Assembly (NCBI RefSeq): GCF_000308615.1
Contig: NZ_BAGB01000075.1
Coordinates: 1-64,000 of the forward strand
Direction: 5' to 3'
Source: Nocardia jiangxiensis NBRC 101359
Lineage (GTDB): Bacteria; Actinomycetota; Actinomycetes; Mycobacteriales; Mycobacteriaceae
DNA: 64,000 nt
The notes beneath the pieces are model-generated. The model made no database searches. It worked only from the letters and a program-made list of their open reading frames with translations, and was not told where the DNA came from. Positions 9,601-17,524 of this stretch are shown here, one piece after another. Made by a program: the position numbers and the translations under genes. Position 1 is the first letter of the stretch, and every line of letters starts with the position of its first letter.

Positions 9601-9820
9601 GGCTGCGGAGGCGGCGCCTGCTCCGTCCGCCGACGGAGCGGCCCCGGCCGCGGAGACTGCTCCGGCTGCCGAGACTGCGGGCGAATCCTCCTCGGCTGCA
9701 GCGGAGTCCGCATCCACCGAGGCAGAGTCGTCCGGTAACGGCGCTCCCAGGCCCCCGACCGCCAAGCCCGGGGGCCTGGGCTTCAAGTCCGGAGCGAAGG
9801 CTCCGGGCCGCAAGAACTGA
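6638..9820 (+). CDS. etfD: EtfD-type membrane iron-sulfur oxidoreductase (Rv0338c homologue) with a repeat tail
   Basis: 1060 residues. The N-terminus has about five membrane helices (first at residues 4-27). Two 4Fe-4S ferredoxin motifs follow: CTECGRCQSQCP from Cys299 and CTTCGACVEQCPVD from Cys398. CCG-type cysteine clusters come next (VGCAG, VTCAHC, DPCYLGRHN, MCCGAGG, TGCPFC), typical of heterodisulfide-reductase-like HdrD/GlpC proteins. Mycobacterial EtfD passes electrons from acyl-CoA dehydrogenases via ETF to menaquinone during fatty-acid beta-oxidation. Residues 748-1060 are an Ala/Pro/Glu tail carrying nine copies of a G-L-(A/S)-M-K-G-x-x-K-A-P-G motif. The start is chosen by GAAGGAAGG seven bases upstream. 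An aminotransferase of the Rv0337c type lies a few genes on, supporting orthology. Confidence 0.9.
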   Translation: MNALTVTLGTIGVVFSLLAWASFLGGVGKMVRAIRLGQSAPDRWRPFLPRLKTMIVEFLAHTRMVKFRTVGWAHWLVMIGFLAGFILYFEAYGQTFDPEFHWPIFGNWHIYHFMDELLGIATVIGILVLIVIRQLNHPRVPARLSRFSGSAFGAAYAIEAIVFIEGIGMVLVKAGKIATYHESTAWTDFFTMQVAKLLPSSVALVAVFAFVKMVSGSTFLLLVGRNINWGVAWHRFAAFFNIYFKREDDGGVALGAAKPMTSNGKALLDMEEIDPDNDTLGVGKVEDFSWKGWLDFTTCTECGRCQSQCPAWNTGKPLSPKLLIMSLRDHGQAKAPYLLAGGRKDMGGDEIGLVDAEGKPNEAALAQISEAARTEAERPLVGAQDVNGIIDPEVLWSCTTCGACVEQCPVDIEHVDHIIDMRRYQVLIESEFPSELAGLFKNLENKGNPWGQNAKDRLNWISELDFDIPVFGKDADSFDGYEYLFWVGCAGAYEDRAKKTTKAVAELLATAGVKFMVLGQEETCTGDSARRAGNEFLFQQLAMQNIETFNSVFEGIEQSKRKIVVTCAHCFNALNNEYPQVGGNYEVVHHTQLLNRLVRGKQLVQVKPVSEKVTYHDPCYLGRHNKIYNAPRELMGASGATVTEMPRHGERSMCCGAGGARMWMEEQLGKRINLDRVDEALSTLDGGNSPSMIATGCPFCRVMLTDGVTARKDSGEVGQGVEVVDVAQLMLQSIERVEPATLSQNLTVIQEPKAEPEPEPAAPAAEAAPAAEPAAAAEAKPAAPNGLAMKGGAKAPGGGLSMKGGGKAPGGGLSMKGAAKAPGAKAEPAAAAADSAEAPAAPAPAKGLSMKGAAKAPGGKGLAMKGAAKAPGAKATPAPAETESAAEAPAAPAAKPGGLSMKGAAKAPGGKGLAMKGGIKAPGAKSAGSDSEAGESTPAESAAATEQSAATESAPAASESKPTVAAKGLAMKSGFKRPGPKAPGAAKPAAEAAPAPSADGAAPAAETAPAAETAGESSSAAAESASTEAESSGNGAPRPPTAKPGGLGFKSGAKAPGRKN

Positions 9821-9834
9821 CCGACTCCCGACAA

Positions 9835-9872
9835 CCGAAGGGGCGTAGCCGATCTCGGCCACGCCCCTTCGG
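9835..9872 (+). terminator. Long hairpin after the etfD-like gene
   Basis: CCGAAGGGGCGT (9835-9846) pairs perfectly with 9861-9872, and the loop itself contains GCCGA-TC-TCGGC. It lies 14 bases past the stop codon. Confidence 0.85.
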
Positions 9873-10148
9873 CGTTCCACGATTCTGCACCCGGACGCGC
9901 CCGCTCGCGATGCATCCACATCGATCCACAGCCTGTGGGCGACCCCGACCACGACTCGTAGGAGCAGAAGGCGGGCGGCGGCGGCGCCCCGGCCGGACGG
10001 TCGCGTACTCGGCGATCCGCGCTCGCCGTGGCGTCCAAGAGATTTCGGTGCGGGAGAACGAGCAGGCCCCATGGCCGGGCCCGCCCCCGTCGACTGCCGG
10101 GTGAAATGGGGGCGGACCCGGTGCGGGGCGGCGAGGACCGGTCTGCGG
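9873..10148. other. Intergenic stretch with terminator-like hairpins for the minus-strand gene
   Basis: No credible gene. A stem of 12 bases with one mismatch (10077-10088 with 10108-10119) lies downstream of the minus-strand gene ending at 10149. A 9-base stem GGCGAGGAC (10130-10138) pairs with the gene's own last codons (10152-10160). Either could end that transcript. Confidence 0.5.
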
Positions 10149-10598
10149 TCAGTCCTCGCCGCCACCCACCGCCAACGCTGTCGTGATGACGGCCGACAGG
10201 GGTGGGAGTGTGGTGTCGTCGCCGGTCGGCGGGACCACCCAGTGGCAGCCCTCCCGGGTCCAGCGGCCGAGGCCGGTCGGCAGCATGATCGCACTGCCGA
10301 TGGCCGGAATGCCGATATCTATGCGGTTGAGCACGTCCACGACCTGCGGCCCGGGCGGATCGTCCGGAGTGACCACGAAACTCCAGCGGATCTGACGGGC
10401 CAGAACCGGAGCGGACATACCTTCCTCGACCAGGGATTCGCTGACCCGTTCGGCGCGAACGGTGGGCAGATGCAGAACGCCGATGCGGCTGGTGATCGGC
10501 AACATGACGTATCCGCCGCGCTCGATCACCGGCAGGGCGAACTCGTACCGGTACAACGCGACCCAATCCTCAGCGGTCCTGAGTTTCTCGACGTTCAC
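10149..10598 (-). CDS. Small conserved-looking hypothetical protein, divergent from the HTH regulator
   Basis: 149 residues with no signal peptide or membrane segment. Visible landmarks are VEKLRTAEDWVALYRYEFAL at the N-terminus, VTPDDPPGPQVVDVL in the middle and REGCHWVVPPTGDDTTLPPL near the end. I do not recognise the family with confidence; the last motif faintly recalls small actinobacterial primase/polymerase-like proteins encoded beside XRE-type regulators, but nothing catalytic is proven. The GTG at 10598 is chosen because AGGGAG lies six bases upstream; an upstream in-frame TTG has no such site. A 200-base divergent promoter region is shared with the regulator at 10799. Confidence 0.65.
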   Translation of the reverse strand: MNVEKLRTAEDWVALYRYEFALPVIERGGYVMLPITSRIGVLHLPTVRAERVSESLVEEGMSAPVLARQIRWSFVVTPDDPPGPQVVDVLNRIDIGIPAIGSAIMLPTGLGRWTREGCHWVVPPTGDDTTLPPLSAVITTALAVGGGED

Positions 10599-10798
10599 GG
10601 CGAACTCCCTCGGTCCCTCCAAGGTTCCCGCGAACGGTGCCCGCGAGGTAACGCCCGCTCACTCGCCTTGCACTGCCCTTCCACTGCCTTTGACACCCGA
10701 CCTGCTGTTTCCCCGATACCAGCTCGATTTCGGCTGTGGCCGTGATCACTTCGCGCTCGTACTCTGGAGTTCGAAGTTCGTGTGGAAAGGGTGACATC

Positions 10799-12190
10799 GT
10801 GGTCCGGCAGTGGTCTGGCAGGGAAGCCCGTGCCCTCCGCGATGCCAAGCGGATGAGTATCCGGGAGTTCGCTGCCCATTTGGGTGTACACGAACGACTG
10901 GTCTCGAAATGGGAGGCCGGGGGCACACGTGTCCACCCCCGGCCCGTCAACCAGGCCGCGCTGGACACCTCCCTGGCCAGGTCCGACGAGGTTGTGCGGG
11001 CACGGTTCGCGGCCATGATCGATCAGCCCCTCATCGATCGGCCCGCACCTGAATTCGATGCGCGGCCGGATGATTCGGCGCGCGCCCAGTACTCGAGCGA
11101 CGCGGAACTGCTGACACTCGTCGACAACGGTGCGATGAGAGGTGATGCGTCGGGAACGATTTCGGAGAGGGATCTGATCATGGCGGCCGCCCACGAAGCC
11201 AGCGAGCATGCCGGACGCGCCGAGTCCACCAATATCGGCGCCACCACACTGGAGCAGTTCGACGCCGACGTCACCCGCATCGCCAACGCCTACGTGCACG
11301 CCTCGCCGGTCCCGATGATGGTCGAGATGCTGCGGGTGCGCCGGCGGGTGTACCGGTTCCTGGAGGGACATCAGAGTCCCGCGGACACCGGTCATCTGTA
11401 TCTGCTCGCCGGCACCCTGTCCGGGTTGCTCGCCAACGCCAGTACCGATCTGGGTTATCACGACGCCGCGGGCGAGCAGGCCCGCGCGGCCTGGGCTTAT
11501 GCGGAATTGTGCGGGCACAACGGATTACGCGCCTGGACCCGAGGCATGCAGGCGCTGATCGAGTACTGGTCCGAACGCCCGCGCCGCGCGGTGCAACTGG
11601 CGCAGAGCGGGCAGCAGTACGCGGATTCGGTGACCGCGAAGGTGCGACTGCTCAATATCGAGGCGCGCATCTGGTCCAAACTCGGTTCGATCAGCGATAC
11701 CGAGCGCTGTATCCGCGCCGCCGACGTGGCCCGCGCCGGATCCGGCGCCGACGAACTGCACGACGAGATGGGCGGCGTCTTCGGATTCGACGAACCCAAG
11801 AGCCACTACTACGCCGGGGCCACCTACATCCATCTCGGCCAGGCCGAACCGGCGCTGATCGCGACCGATCGCGCCATCGACCTGTACGCCAACGGCCCGC
11901 AGGAACAGCGTTCCTACGGCGCGGAAGCCCTGGCCCGGGTGGACAATGCGGCAGCGCACCTGATCAACGGCAGTCTCGACGGTGCCGCGGATTCGGTGCG
12001 TCCGGTGCTCGAGCTGGCGGAGGACAAGCGCATCGCCCAGCTCGAGGAGCGCCTGACCGGGCTGCGGCACCGGATCGCCGGACCGCGTTTCCGGGCCACG
12101 GTCGAGGCCCGCACGCTGGACGAACGGATCGAGGAGTTCTGCGGATCGAGTGCGGCTCGGGGGATGCTGCCCATCGATCCGGCACTGTGA
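10799..12190 (+). CDS. XRE-type HTH transcriptional regulator with helical (TPR-like) C-terminal region
   Basis: 463 residues. The N-terminal ~60 residues contain a Cro/CI-type helix-turn-helix (ALRDAKRMSIREFAAHLGVH, then RLVSKWEAGG). A long all-helical region follows with repeated AHEASEHA, LYLLAGTLSGLLANAS, DAAGEQARAAWAYAEL and IEARIWSKLG units, as in the TPR-like sensor domains of Streptomyces and Nocardia regulators. The GTG at 10799 follows GGAAAGGG by seven bases. TTGACA at 10690-10695 could be a distal -35 box. Divergence from the small unknown gene suggests it may regulate that gene and itself. The ligand is unknown. Confidence 0.8.
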   Translation: MVRQWSGREARALRDAKRMSIREFAAHLGVHERLVSKWEAGGTRVHPRPVNQAALDTSLARSDEVVRARFAAMIDQPLIDRPAPEFDARPDDSARAQYSSDAELLTLVDNGAMRGDASGTISERDLIMAAAHEASEHAGRAESTNIGATTLEQFDADVTRIANAYVHASPVPMMVEMLRVRRRVYRFLEGHQSPADTGHLYLLAGTLSGLLANASTDLGYHDAAGEQARAAWAYAELCGHNGLRAWTRGMQALIEYWSERPRRAVQLAQSGQQYADSVTAKVRLLNIEARIWSKLGSISDTERCIRAADVARAGSGADELHDEMGGVFGFDEPKSHYYAGATYIHLGQAEPALIATDRAIDLYANGPQEQRSYGAEALARVDNAAAHLINGSLDGAADSVRPVLELAEDKRIAQLEERLTGLRHRIAGPRFRATVEARTLDERIEEFCGSSAARGMLPIDPAL

Positions 12191-12220
12191 CCTACTTCAC
12201 AGTTCGCGGCCCGTCTCGCC

Positions 12221-12231
12221 GGAGCGAAGCG
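12221..12231 (+). repeat. GGAGCGAAGCG dispersed element (third copy in the window)
   Basis: Identical 11-mer to those at 3535-3545 and 3596-3606, all in short intergenic stretches and followed by a purine-rich AGGCC-like end in two of the three copies. It probably belongs to a short dispersed repeat of the genome; the function is not evident. Confidence 0.45.
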
Positions 12232-12277
12232 CAGGCCGAAGACACAGCGCGAAATCACAGTTGCCCGGGGTGGCACC

Positions 12278-13534
12278 ATGGGACGGGTGAGTCCTACCAG
12301 CCAGTCACCGCAGCGTCCGCGCCCTCTGGAGCAGTCGAGGAAGCTTCAGAACGTTCTGTACGAGATCCGGGGCCCGGTACACGCACACGCGGCACGGCTG
12401 GAGTCGGAGGGGCATCGGATCCTGAAGCTCAACATCGGCAATCCGGCGCCGTTCGGCTTCGACGCGCCGGATGTGATCATGCGCGACATGATCGCGGCGC
12501 TGCCGGTGGCGCAGGGGTATTCCGAGTCCAAGGGCATCCTGTCCGCGCGGCGCGCGATCGTGACCCGCTACGAGCTGGTCTCCGGATTCCCGGAATTCGA
12601 CGTCGACGACGTCTACCTGGGCAACGGCGTGTCCGAGCTGATCACCATGACCATGCAGGCCCTGCTGAACAACGGCGACGAGGTGCTGATCCCGGCGCCG
12701 GACTATCCGCTGTGGACGGCGATGACCAGCCTGGCCGGTGGCACACCGGTGCACTATCTGTGTGACGAGTCCAACGGCTGGCAGCCCGATATCGCCGATA
12801 TCGAGTCCAAGATCACCGATCGGACCAAGGCGCTGCTGATCATCAACCCGAACAATCCGACGGGTGCGGTGTATTCGGCCGAGGTGTTGCAGCAGGTGGT
12901 CGATCTGGCCCGCAAACACCAGTTGCTGCTGCTGGCCGACGAGATCTACGACAAGATCCTGTACGACGACGCCAAGCACACCTCGTTGGCCACCTTGGCG
13001 CCCGACCTGCTGTGTCTGACGTTCAACGGCCTGTCCAAGGCGTATCGGGTGGCCGGATACCGTTCGGGCTGGCTGGTGATCAGCGGGCCGAAGGAGCATG
13101 CGAGCGGATTCCTGGAGGGTATCGATCTGCTGGCCTCCACCCGCCTGTGCCCGAATGTGCCTGCGCAGCATGCGATTCAGGTCGCCCTGGGCGGACATCA
13201 GAGCATCGAGGATCTGATCCTGCCGGGCGGGCGGCTGCTCGAGCAGCGCGATGTCGCCTGGGAGAAGCTCAACACCATTCCGGGTGTGTCCTGTGTGCAG
13301 CCCAAGGGTGCGCTGTACGCGTTCCCGCGGCTGGATCCCGAGGTGCACGAGATCCACGACGACGCGAAACTCGTCCTGGATCTGCTGTTGCAGGAGAAGA
13401 TCCTGATGGTGCAGGGCACCGGTTTCAACTGGCCGCAGCACGATCATCTACGGATCGTGACGTTGCCGTGGGCGCGTGATCTGGCGGTGGCGATCGAGCG
13501 GTTCGGCAACTTCCTGGCGAGCTATCGGCAGTAA
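12278..13534 (+). CDS. PLP-dependent class I aminotransferase, alanine/aspartate type
   Basis: 418 residues of fold-type I. Landmarks: LNIGNPAPFGF near residue 48, GNGVSELITMTMQAL, the PDYPLW substrate loop, NPNNPTGAVYS, the ADEIYDKILYD cofactor Asp region, and SKAYRVAGYRSGW with the Schiff-base Lys254. The sequence resembles the AlaA/Rv0337c (aspC) group, so glutamate-pyruvate (alanine) transamination is the likely main reaction. As in mycobacteria it lies near the etfD-like gene, although two extra genes intervene here. The ATG at 12278 (GGGGTGG upstream) is preferred; a GTG nine bases downstream is possible. Confidence 0.88.
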   Translation: MGRVSPTSQSPQRPRPLEQSRKLQNVLYEIRGPVHAHAARLESEGHRILKLNIGNPAPFGFDAPDVIMRDMIAALPVAQGYSESKGILSARRAIVTRYELVSGFPEFDVDDVYLGNGVSELITMTMQALLNNGDEVLIPAPDYPLWTAMTSLAGGTPVHYLCDESNGWQPDIADIESKITDRTKALLIINPNNPTGAVYSAEVLQQVVDLARKHQLLLLADEIYDKILYDDAKHTSLATLAPDLLCLTFNGLSKAYRVAGYRSGWLVISGPKEHASGFLEGIDLLASTRLCPNVPAQHAIQVALGGHQSIEDLILPGGRLLEQRDVAWEKLNTIPGVSCVQPKGALYAFPRLDPEVHEIHDDAKLVLDLLLQEKILMVQGTGFNWPQHDHLRIVTLPWARDLAVAIERFGNFLASYRQ

Positions 13535-13887
13535 CCCCCGATCGGGTGACCGTCCCATAAAACAGACCGGAAGTACGAGAAGTCGGGTTTTTGAAGACTT
13601 GACTAGCGCAAAGATCGCCGGTTTGTGTACAGTGGTTTTCGGCACCGAAAGTGCCCCGGCCGAGCCGCCTACCCCCCTGGGCCGCTCGGCCCCGGGTTCA
13701 GCCGCCTACCCCCCTGGGCCGCTGAGACCCCGGGCGGCGGAGACATCCCCCTGCTCTCCGCCGCCCCTCCCACACTCTTCGCATTTCGCCGGATTCGCTT
13801 GGTACGTCCGGGTTTTCGACGCGTCCGCCGGGAAAGCTCCGAAGCACTGCCAGTGCCGGTCGCGGTCCCATCCTTTACGCTCGCCCG
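13535..13887 (+). other. Intergenic region with a 23-bp direct repeat and hairpins
   Basis: No gene is visible. The region has a good -10-like TACAGT (13628-13633), a small hairpin GGCAC-CGAAA-GTGCC (13641-13655), and two exact 23-base copies starting GCCGCCTACCCCCCTGGG (13664-13686 and 13701-13723), 37 bases apart, each followed by complementary C/G runs. If transcribed from the TACAGT box it would be a roughly 250-base structured leader for the YibE/F gene. Confidence 0.4.
13876..13881 (+). promoter_or_regulatory. -10 box TACGCT placed for a leaderless GTG at 13888
   Basis: TACGCT ends exactly six bases before the GTG start, and no Shine-Dalgarno sequence is present. Confidence 0.4.
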
Positions 13888-15960
13888 GTGAGCGACCACC
13901 ATCATCACCACGACCACTCCGGTCCGATCGCGATCGGGGCCACCGCGGCCCGGATCGTCGTCGGGCTGTTGACCGGCATCGGCGTGCTCGTGGTGATCGG
14001 CGCGGTGGTGCTGTGGCCGAGTCATCAGCACATCGATATTCCACTGCCGATGCAGAACGGCGGCGGCGGCGCGGTGCAGACCGAAGCCGGCACGGTGACC
14101 AAGCAGGACACCGGCCCCTGCGGCAGCCAGTCGAACGGCAAGGTGTTCGCCGAAACCCCGCAACCGCCGCCCAACAACAGTTACGTCTGCGCGCGCAGCC
14201 TGGTCGCCATCGAATCCGGACCGGCCACAGGTCATCACACCCTGCTGGAGATCGCACCCGGTCCCGGCCAGCCCGTCCTGCATCAGGGCGATCACATCCG
14301 GGTCCTGCGGCAGAACGATCCCACCGGACAGCCCAACTACTCCTTCGAGGACTACTCCCGCGGCTTCCCGCTGACGCTGGTCGTACTGATCTTCGCTCTG
14401 GTGGTCGTCGTGGTGGCGCGCTGGCGCGGATTGCGCGCGGTGATCGGGCTGGTATTCGCCTTCGTCGTGCTGATCATGTTCATGTTGCCCGCGCTACTGG
14501 ACGGCAAACCCGCACTTCCGGTCGCGGTGGTGGCGGGGGCGATCATCCTCTACGCGGTGCTGTATCTGGCGCACGGGGTGAATCTGCGTACCAGTTCGGC
14601 GCTGCTGGGCACGTTGAGCGCGATGGTCTTGGCGACCGTATTGTCCTGGGCGGCATTGAAGATCACCCATGTGACCGGGTTGTCCCAGGAGGACAACACC
14701 AACGTCGCCACCTACGTGCAGCACGTGAGTATCACCGGACTGCTGTTGGCGGGGTTCATCATCGGCTCGCTCGGTGTGCTCAACGACGTCACCATCACCC
14801 AGGCCTCGGCGGCCTTCGAACTCGCCGCGATCGACGAGAAGGCCACGCGCCGAGAGGTTTTCGCCGCCGCCATGCGGGTGGGCCGGGACCATATCGCCAG
14901 TACCGTGTACACGCTGGTGCTCGCCTACGCCGGCGGTGCGCTGCCGCTGCTGCTGATGTTCTCGGTGGCGGGGCGCTCGCTGAGTGATGTGATCACCGGC
15001 GATTCGGTGGCCATCGAGATCGTGCGATCCGCCGTGGGCGGCATCTGCCTGGCGTTGGCGGTGCCGCTGACCACGGTCATCGCGGTCCTGCTGGCCCGGC
15101 CGTTCTCGCTGAAATCCGAACCCGAACCCCCGCGCCGGCGCACTCGGCCCGCGAAGGCCGTCGCGGGTGAACGGCCGACGCGTCGCGGACAGGACGCCCG
15201 GCCGCGGCGACGCGCGGTCGAACCGCAGCGACGTGCCGAGGCCGAAGCCGATTCGGACGACGAGGACTATCTGCACAGTCTCTCGCAGGAGGAGTACCGG
15301 CCCACGCGGCCGGGCCGGACCGCGACGCGGCGACGTCCCGAGACCGATTCCGCGAGCAGCGGTTCCGCGGCGACCGAACAGCCGCCCGAGGAGTACGCGA
15401 ACCGCGCCGAGGAGTCATATCCGCGCCGCCGGGCGAGCAGTCCGGCCGCGAATCAACAACCTAGCGAGCCGTATTCGGGCGAGCAGCCCGCCGCGCCCCG
15501 CCGACGTCTGAGCGCGGAACCGCCGCACACCGGTTCACAACCCTCTGTGCAGCGCCCCGACCCGTACGCGAACCAGTGGCCGAACCAGGCCGAACCCGGC
15601 TATTCCGCACCCGACGCGACAGCCGATCCCCGGTCCCGCCGGAGCCGCCTGTCCGCCGAACCGTCGCCGGACTACGACACGAACCCCACCTACGACACCG
15701 GCGCGAACTCCTCCCCCGACTGGTTCGCCGACGCCGCGCCGAACCGCCATTCCGGCCAGGCGTACCCCGACCCCTGGCCCGCCGCCGACCCCTACGCGAG
15801 CGACACCTACTCGAATCAATGGTCCGGCGAACAGTATCCGGGCGAATCCCCCGACTACCCGCCGCAACCCAGACCGCGACTGTCCGGCCGACCCGAGAAC
15901 ACCGACACGTCGGGCCGCCACTACCGAAGAGACTGGTCCGCAAACGAATACGACGAATGA
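13888..15960 (+). CDS. YibE/F-family integral membrane protein with long Arg/Pro-rich tail
   Basis: 690 residues. The N-terminus is His-rich (SDHHHHHDHS), followed by a first membrane helix, an extracytoplasmic domain (about residues 45-150; GDHIRVLRQND), then some seven further helices typical of YibE/F proteins (VLIFALVVVVVARWRGLRAV; GLLLAGFIIGSLGVLNDVT; ALPLLLMFSVAGRSLSDVI). After about residue 410 the protein turns into a 280-residue disordered, Arg/Pro/Ser/Tyr-rich cytoplasmic tail (RRRTRPAKAV and repeated PRRR-LSAEP motifs). Family members are predicted transporters of unknown substrate; the polyHis start hints at metal but does not prove it. The tail is unusually long and may be a phosphorylation or interaction region. 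Confidence 0.8.
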   Translation: MSDHHHHHDHSGPIAIGATAARIVVGLLTGIGVLVVIGAVVLWPSHQHIDIPLPMQNGGGGAVQTEAGTVTKQDTGPCGSQSNGKVFAETPQPPPNNSYVCARSLVAIESGPATGHHTLLEIAPGPGQPVLHQGDHIRVLRQNDPTGQPNYSFEDYSRGFPLTLVVLIFALVVVVVARWRGLRAVIGLVFAFVVLIMFMLPALLDGKPALPVAVVAGAIILYAVLYLAHGVNLRTSSALLGTLSAMVLATVLSWAALKITHVTGLSQEDNTNVATYVQHVSITGLLLAGFIIGSLGVLNDVTITQASAAFELAAIDEKATRREVFAAAMRVGRDHIASTVYTLVLAYAGGALPLLLMFSVAGRSLSDVITGDSVAIEIVRSAVGGICLALAVPLTTVIAVLLARPFSLKSEPEPPRRRTRPAKAVAGERPTRRGQDARPRRRAVEPQRRAEAEADSDDEDYLHSLSQEEYRPTRPGRTATRRRPETDSASSGSAATEQPPEEYANRAEESYPRRRASSPAANQQPSEPYSGEQPAAPRRRLSAEPPHTGSQPSVQRPDPYANQWPNQAEPGYSAPDATADPRSRRSRLSAEPSPDYDTNPTYDTGANSSPDWFADAAPNRHSGQAYPDPWPAADPYASDTYSNQWSGEQYPGESPDYPPQPRPRLSGRPENTDTSGRHYRRDWSANEYDE

Positions 15961-15996
15961 CCACCGACGGTGCCTCCGCGCACGGATCCGGCCGGT

Positions 15997-17394
15997 TCAG
16001 TGATGCGGAGCCGGAGGCAGCAACGGGGGGATGGTCGGTACCACGATGGCAGGCAGTCCGGGTACGACGATGATCGTATTCGGTCCGGGACGGGTGGGAG
16101 CGGGGGATTCCGAACGCGGGTGATACTCCGGCGGCGGGGCCACCGAGGCATTGGTGGAATCGGCGGGTGGCGGGGTGACCGTCGTGCTGGGTGCGGAAGT
16201 GTGCGGGATGCTGGTCGGCACCGCGCTCCGGGTCGATTTCGTACTCTGCGAATCGCCCTGCAGCACTTGCGGACCCCAGCCCAGGGCCAGACCCAGCGCC
16301 GCGACCACGACCAGTGCGCCGACCGCGACTCCCGCCACGCTCAGATCGCGTAGCCCGCGCGGCGCGCTGATCCCGCCCGACGCGAATTCGCCCGCGACGG
16401 ACCGTGTTCCCCGGCCGCCGAACATCATCCGCCGCTTCCCGCGACGCGATCGGCCGCGACCACCGAGCACCGACCGGTCGGGTCGCACCACCGGCAGTAT
16501 CTCGGTCTCGGCCTCGAAGGCCGCGCGCGCCTGTGCGACGGCCCGCGACGGACGGGCCAGCAGCGCAGCACCGCGGGCGATCACCGTCTCCGGATGCGCC
16601 GGCGCCAGCACCGGAACCCGCAGCCACCGTTCCAGAACCTTTGCCACCTGCGGAATCTGCGCGCAACCGCCGATCGCGACGACGGCCTGCACCGACCGTT
16701 CGGACCGGGTGATCACATCGCGCGTCATCCGGGCCGAGGACTCCACGGCCAGCATGATCAGCGCGTCGAAGTTCTCCTGCGACAACAGCACCAGCCCGTA
16801 TTCGGACGGCAGGGCGACCGCGGTGCTGCCGGTCAACTGTTCCTTGGCCGAGCGGCACAGTTGATCGAGCAGTTCGAGCCCCTCGGGATCGGGCGGATGC
16901 GCGATGCGGCCGGACGCGATCTGCTGTTCGCGGATCAGCGAATCCAGATAGTCGCCGCTGATATCGCTGGTGCGCTCGCTGTGGTGGATCTGGCGGGTGA
17001 CGATATCGACCACGCTGACCGACAGGCCCGCACCGCCCAGATCGTAGAGCGCGATCGTGGTCATCCCCTGCAATTCGCCACTGGCCTGCAGGAATTCGAC
17101 CGCCGCCGCGACCTCGGGCACCAGTTCGTAATTGATGACCTGCCGACGTGCGAGGGCCGCGCGCACCGCCCGCGCATGCGGTTCGCTGCGATAGGCGATC
17201 GCGGTGGCGCCGATGTCCGGACCGAGTGCGGCGAGGATCGCCTCGACGGCGGCATCCTCCACGGGCTGCTCCCCCACCGCGGCGACCCGCATATCGAAAC
17301 GGTCCGGTGCGAATTGTTCGGCGGAATTACCGGGCTGGGGACGCGCAACGCGAATGGCGCTCGCCCCCACCGATATTCCCAATACCGAACTCAT
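15997..17394 (-). CDS. Hsp70/actin-fold membrane protein with extracytoplasmic Pro-rich tail
   Basis: 465 residues. The N-terminal ~310 residues carry the actin-ATPase signature of Hsp70-like proteins: VLGISVGASAIRVA (phosphate 1), ALYDLGGAGLSVSVVD (phosphate 2) and VVAIGGCAQIPQVAKVL (adenosine motif). There is no DnaK substrate-binding domain. A basic cytoplasmic linker (GRGRSRRGKRR) is followed by one membrane helix (about VAGVAVGALVVVAALGLALG) and a Ser/Thr/Pro-rich exported tail. This layout occurs in several mycobacterial and nocardial proteins of unknown role. The ATG at 17394 is used; an in-frame GTG lies seven codons upstream. It is convergent with the YibE/F gene and in the same orientation as udg. 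Confidence 0.78.
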   Translation of the reverse strand: MSSVLGISVGASAIRVARPQPGNSAEQFAPDRFDMRVAAVGEQPVEDAAVEAILAALGPDIGATAIAYRSEPHARAVRAALARRQVINYELVPEVAAAVEFLQASGELQGMTTIALYDLGGAGLSVSVVDIVTRQIHHSERTSDISGDYLDSLIREQQIASGRIAHPPDPEGLELLDQLCRSAKEQLTGSTAVALPSEYGLVLLSQENFDALIMLAVESSARMTRDVITRSERSVQAVVAIGGCAQIPQVAKVLERWLRVPVLAPAHPETVIARGAALLARPSRAVAQARAAFEAETEILPVVRPDRSVLGGRGRSRRGKRRMMFGGRGTRSVAGEFASGGISAPRGLRDLSVAGVAVGALVVVAALGLALGWGPQVLQGDSQSTKSTRSAVPTSIPHTSAPSTTVTPPPADSTNASVAPPPEYHPRSESPAPTRPGPNTIIVVPGLPAIVVPTIPPLLPPAPHH

Positions 17395-17524
17395 CTGCTG
17401 CCCATCTCGTCTCACACTGCACGACGTGCGCGCGGGCCGCTACGCAAGCTGGGTTCTACGCGAGATCCAGCCGTTGTCACTCACGTCCGCGGTACGGGCC
17501 ACTGTACCTTGCCCCGCTACCAGA

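Noticed and set aside
6701..10294. Long minus-strand frame opposite the etfD-like gene
   Set aside because: It is antisense shadow coding with His/Arg/Asp-rich composition, and the plus strand encodes unmistakable iron-sulfur motifs.
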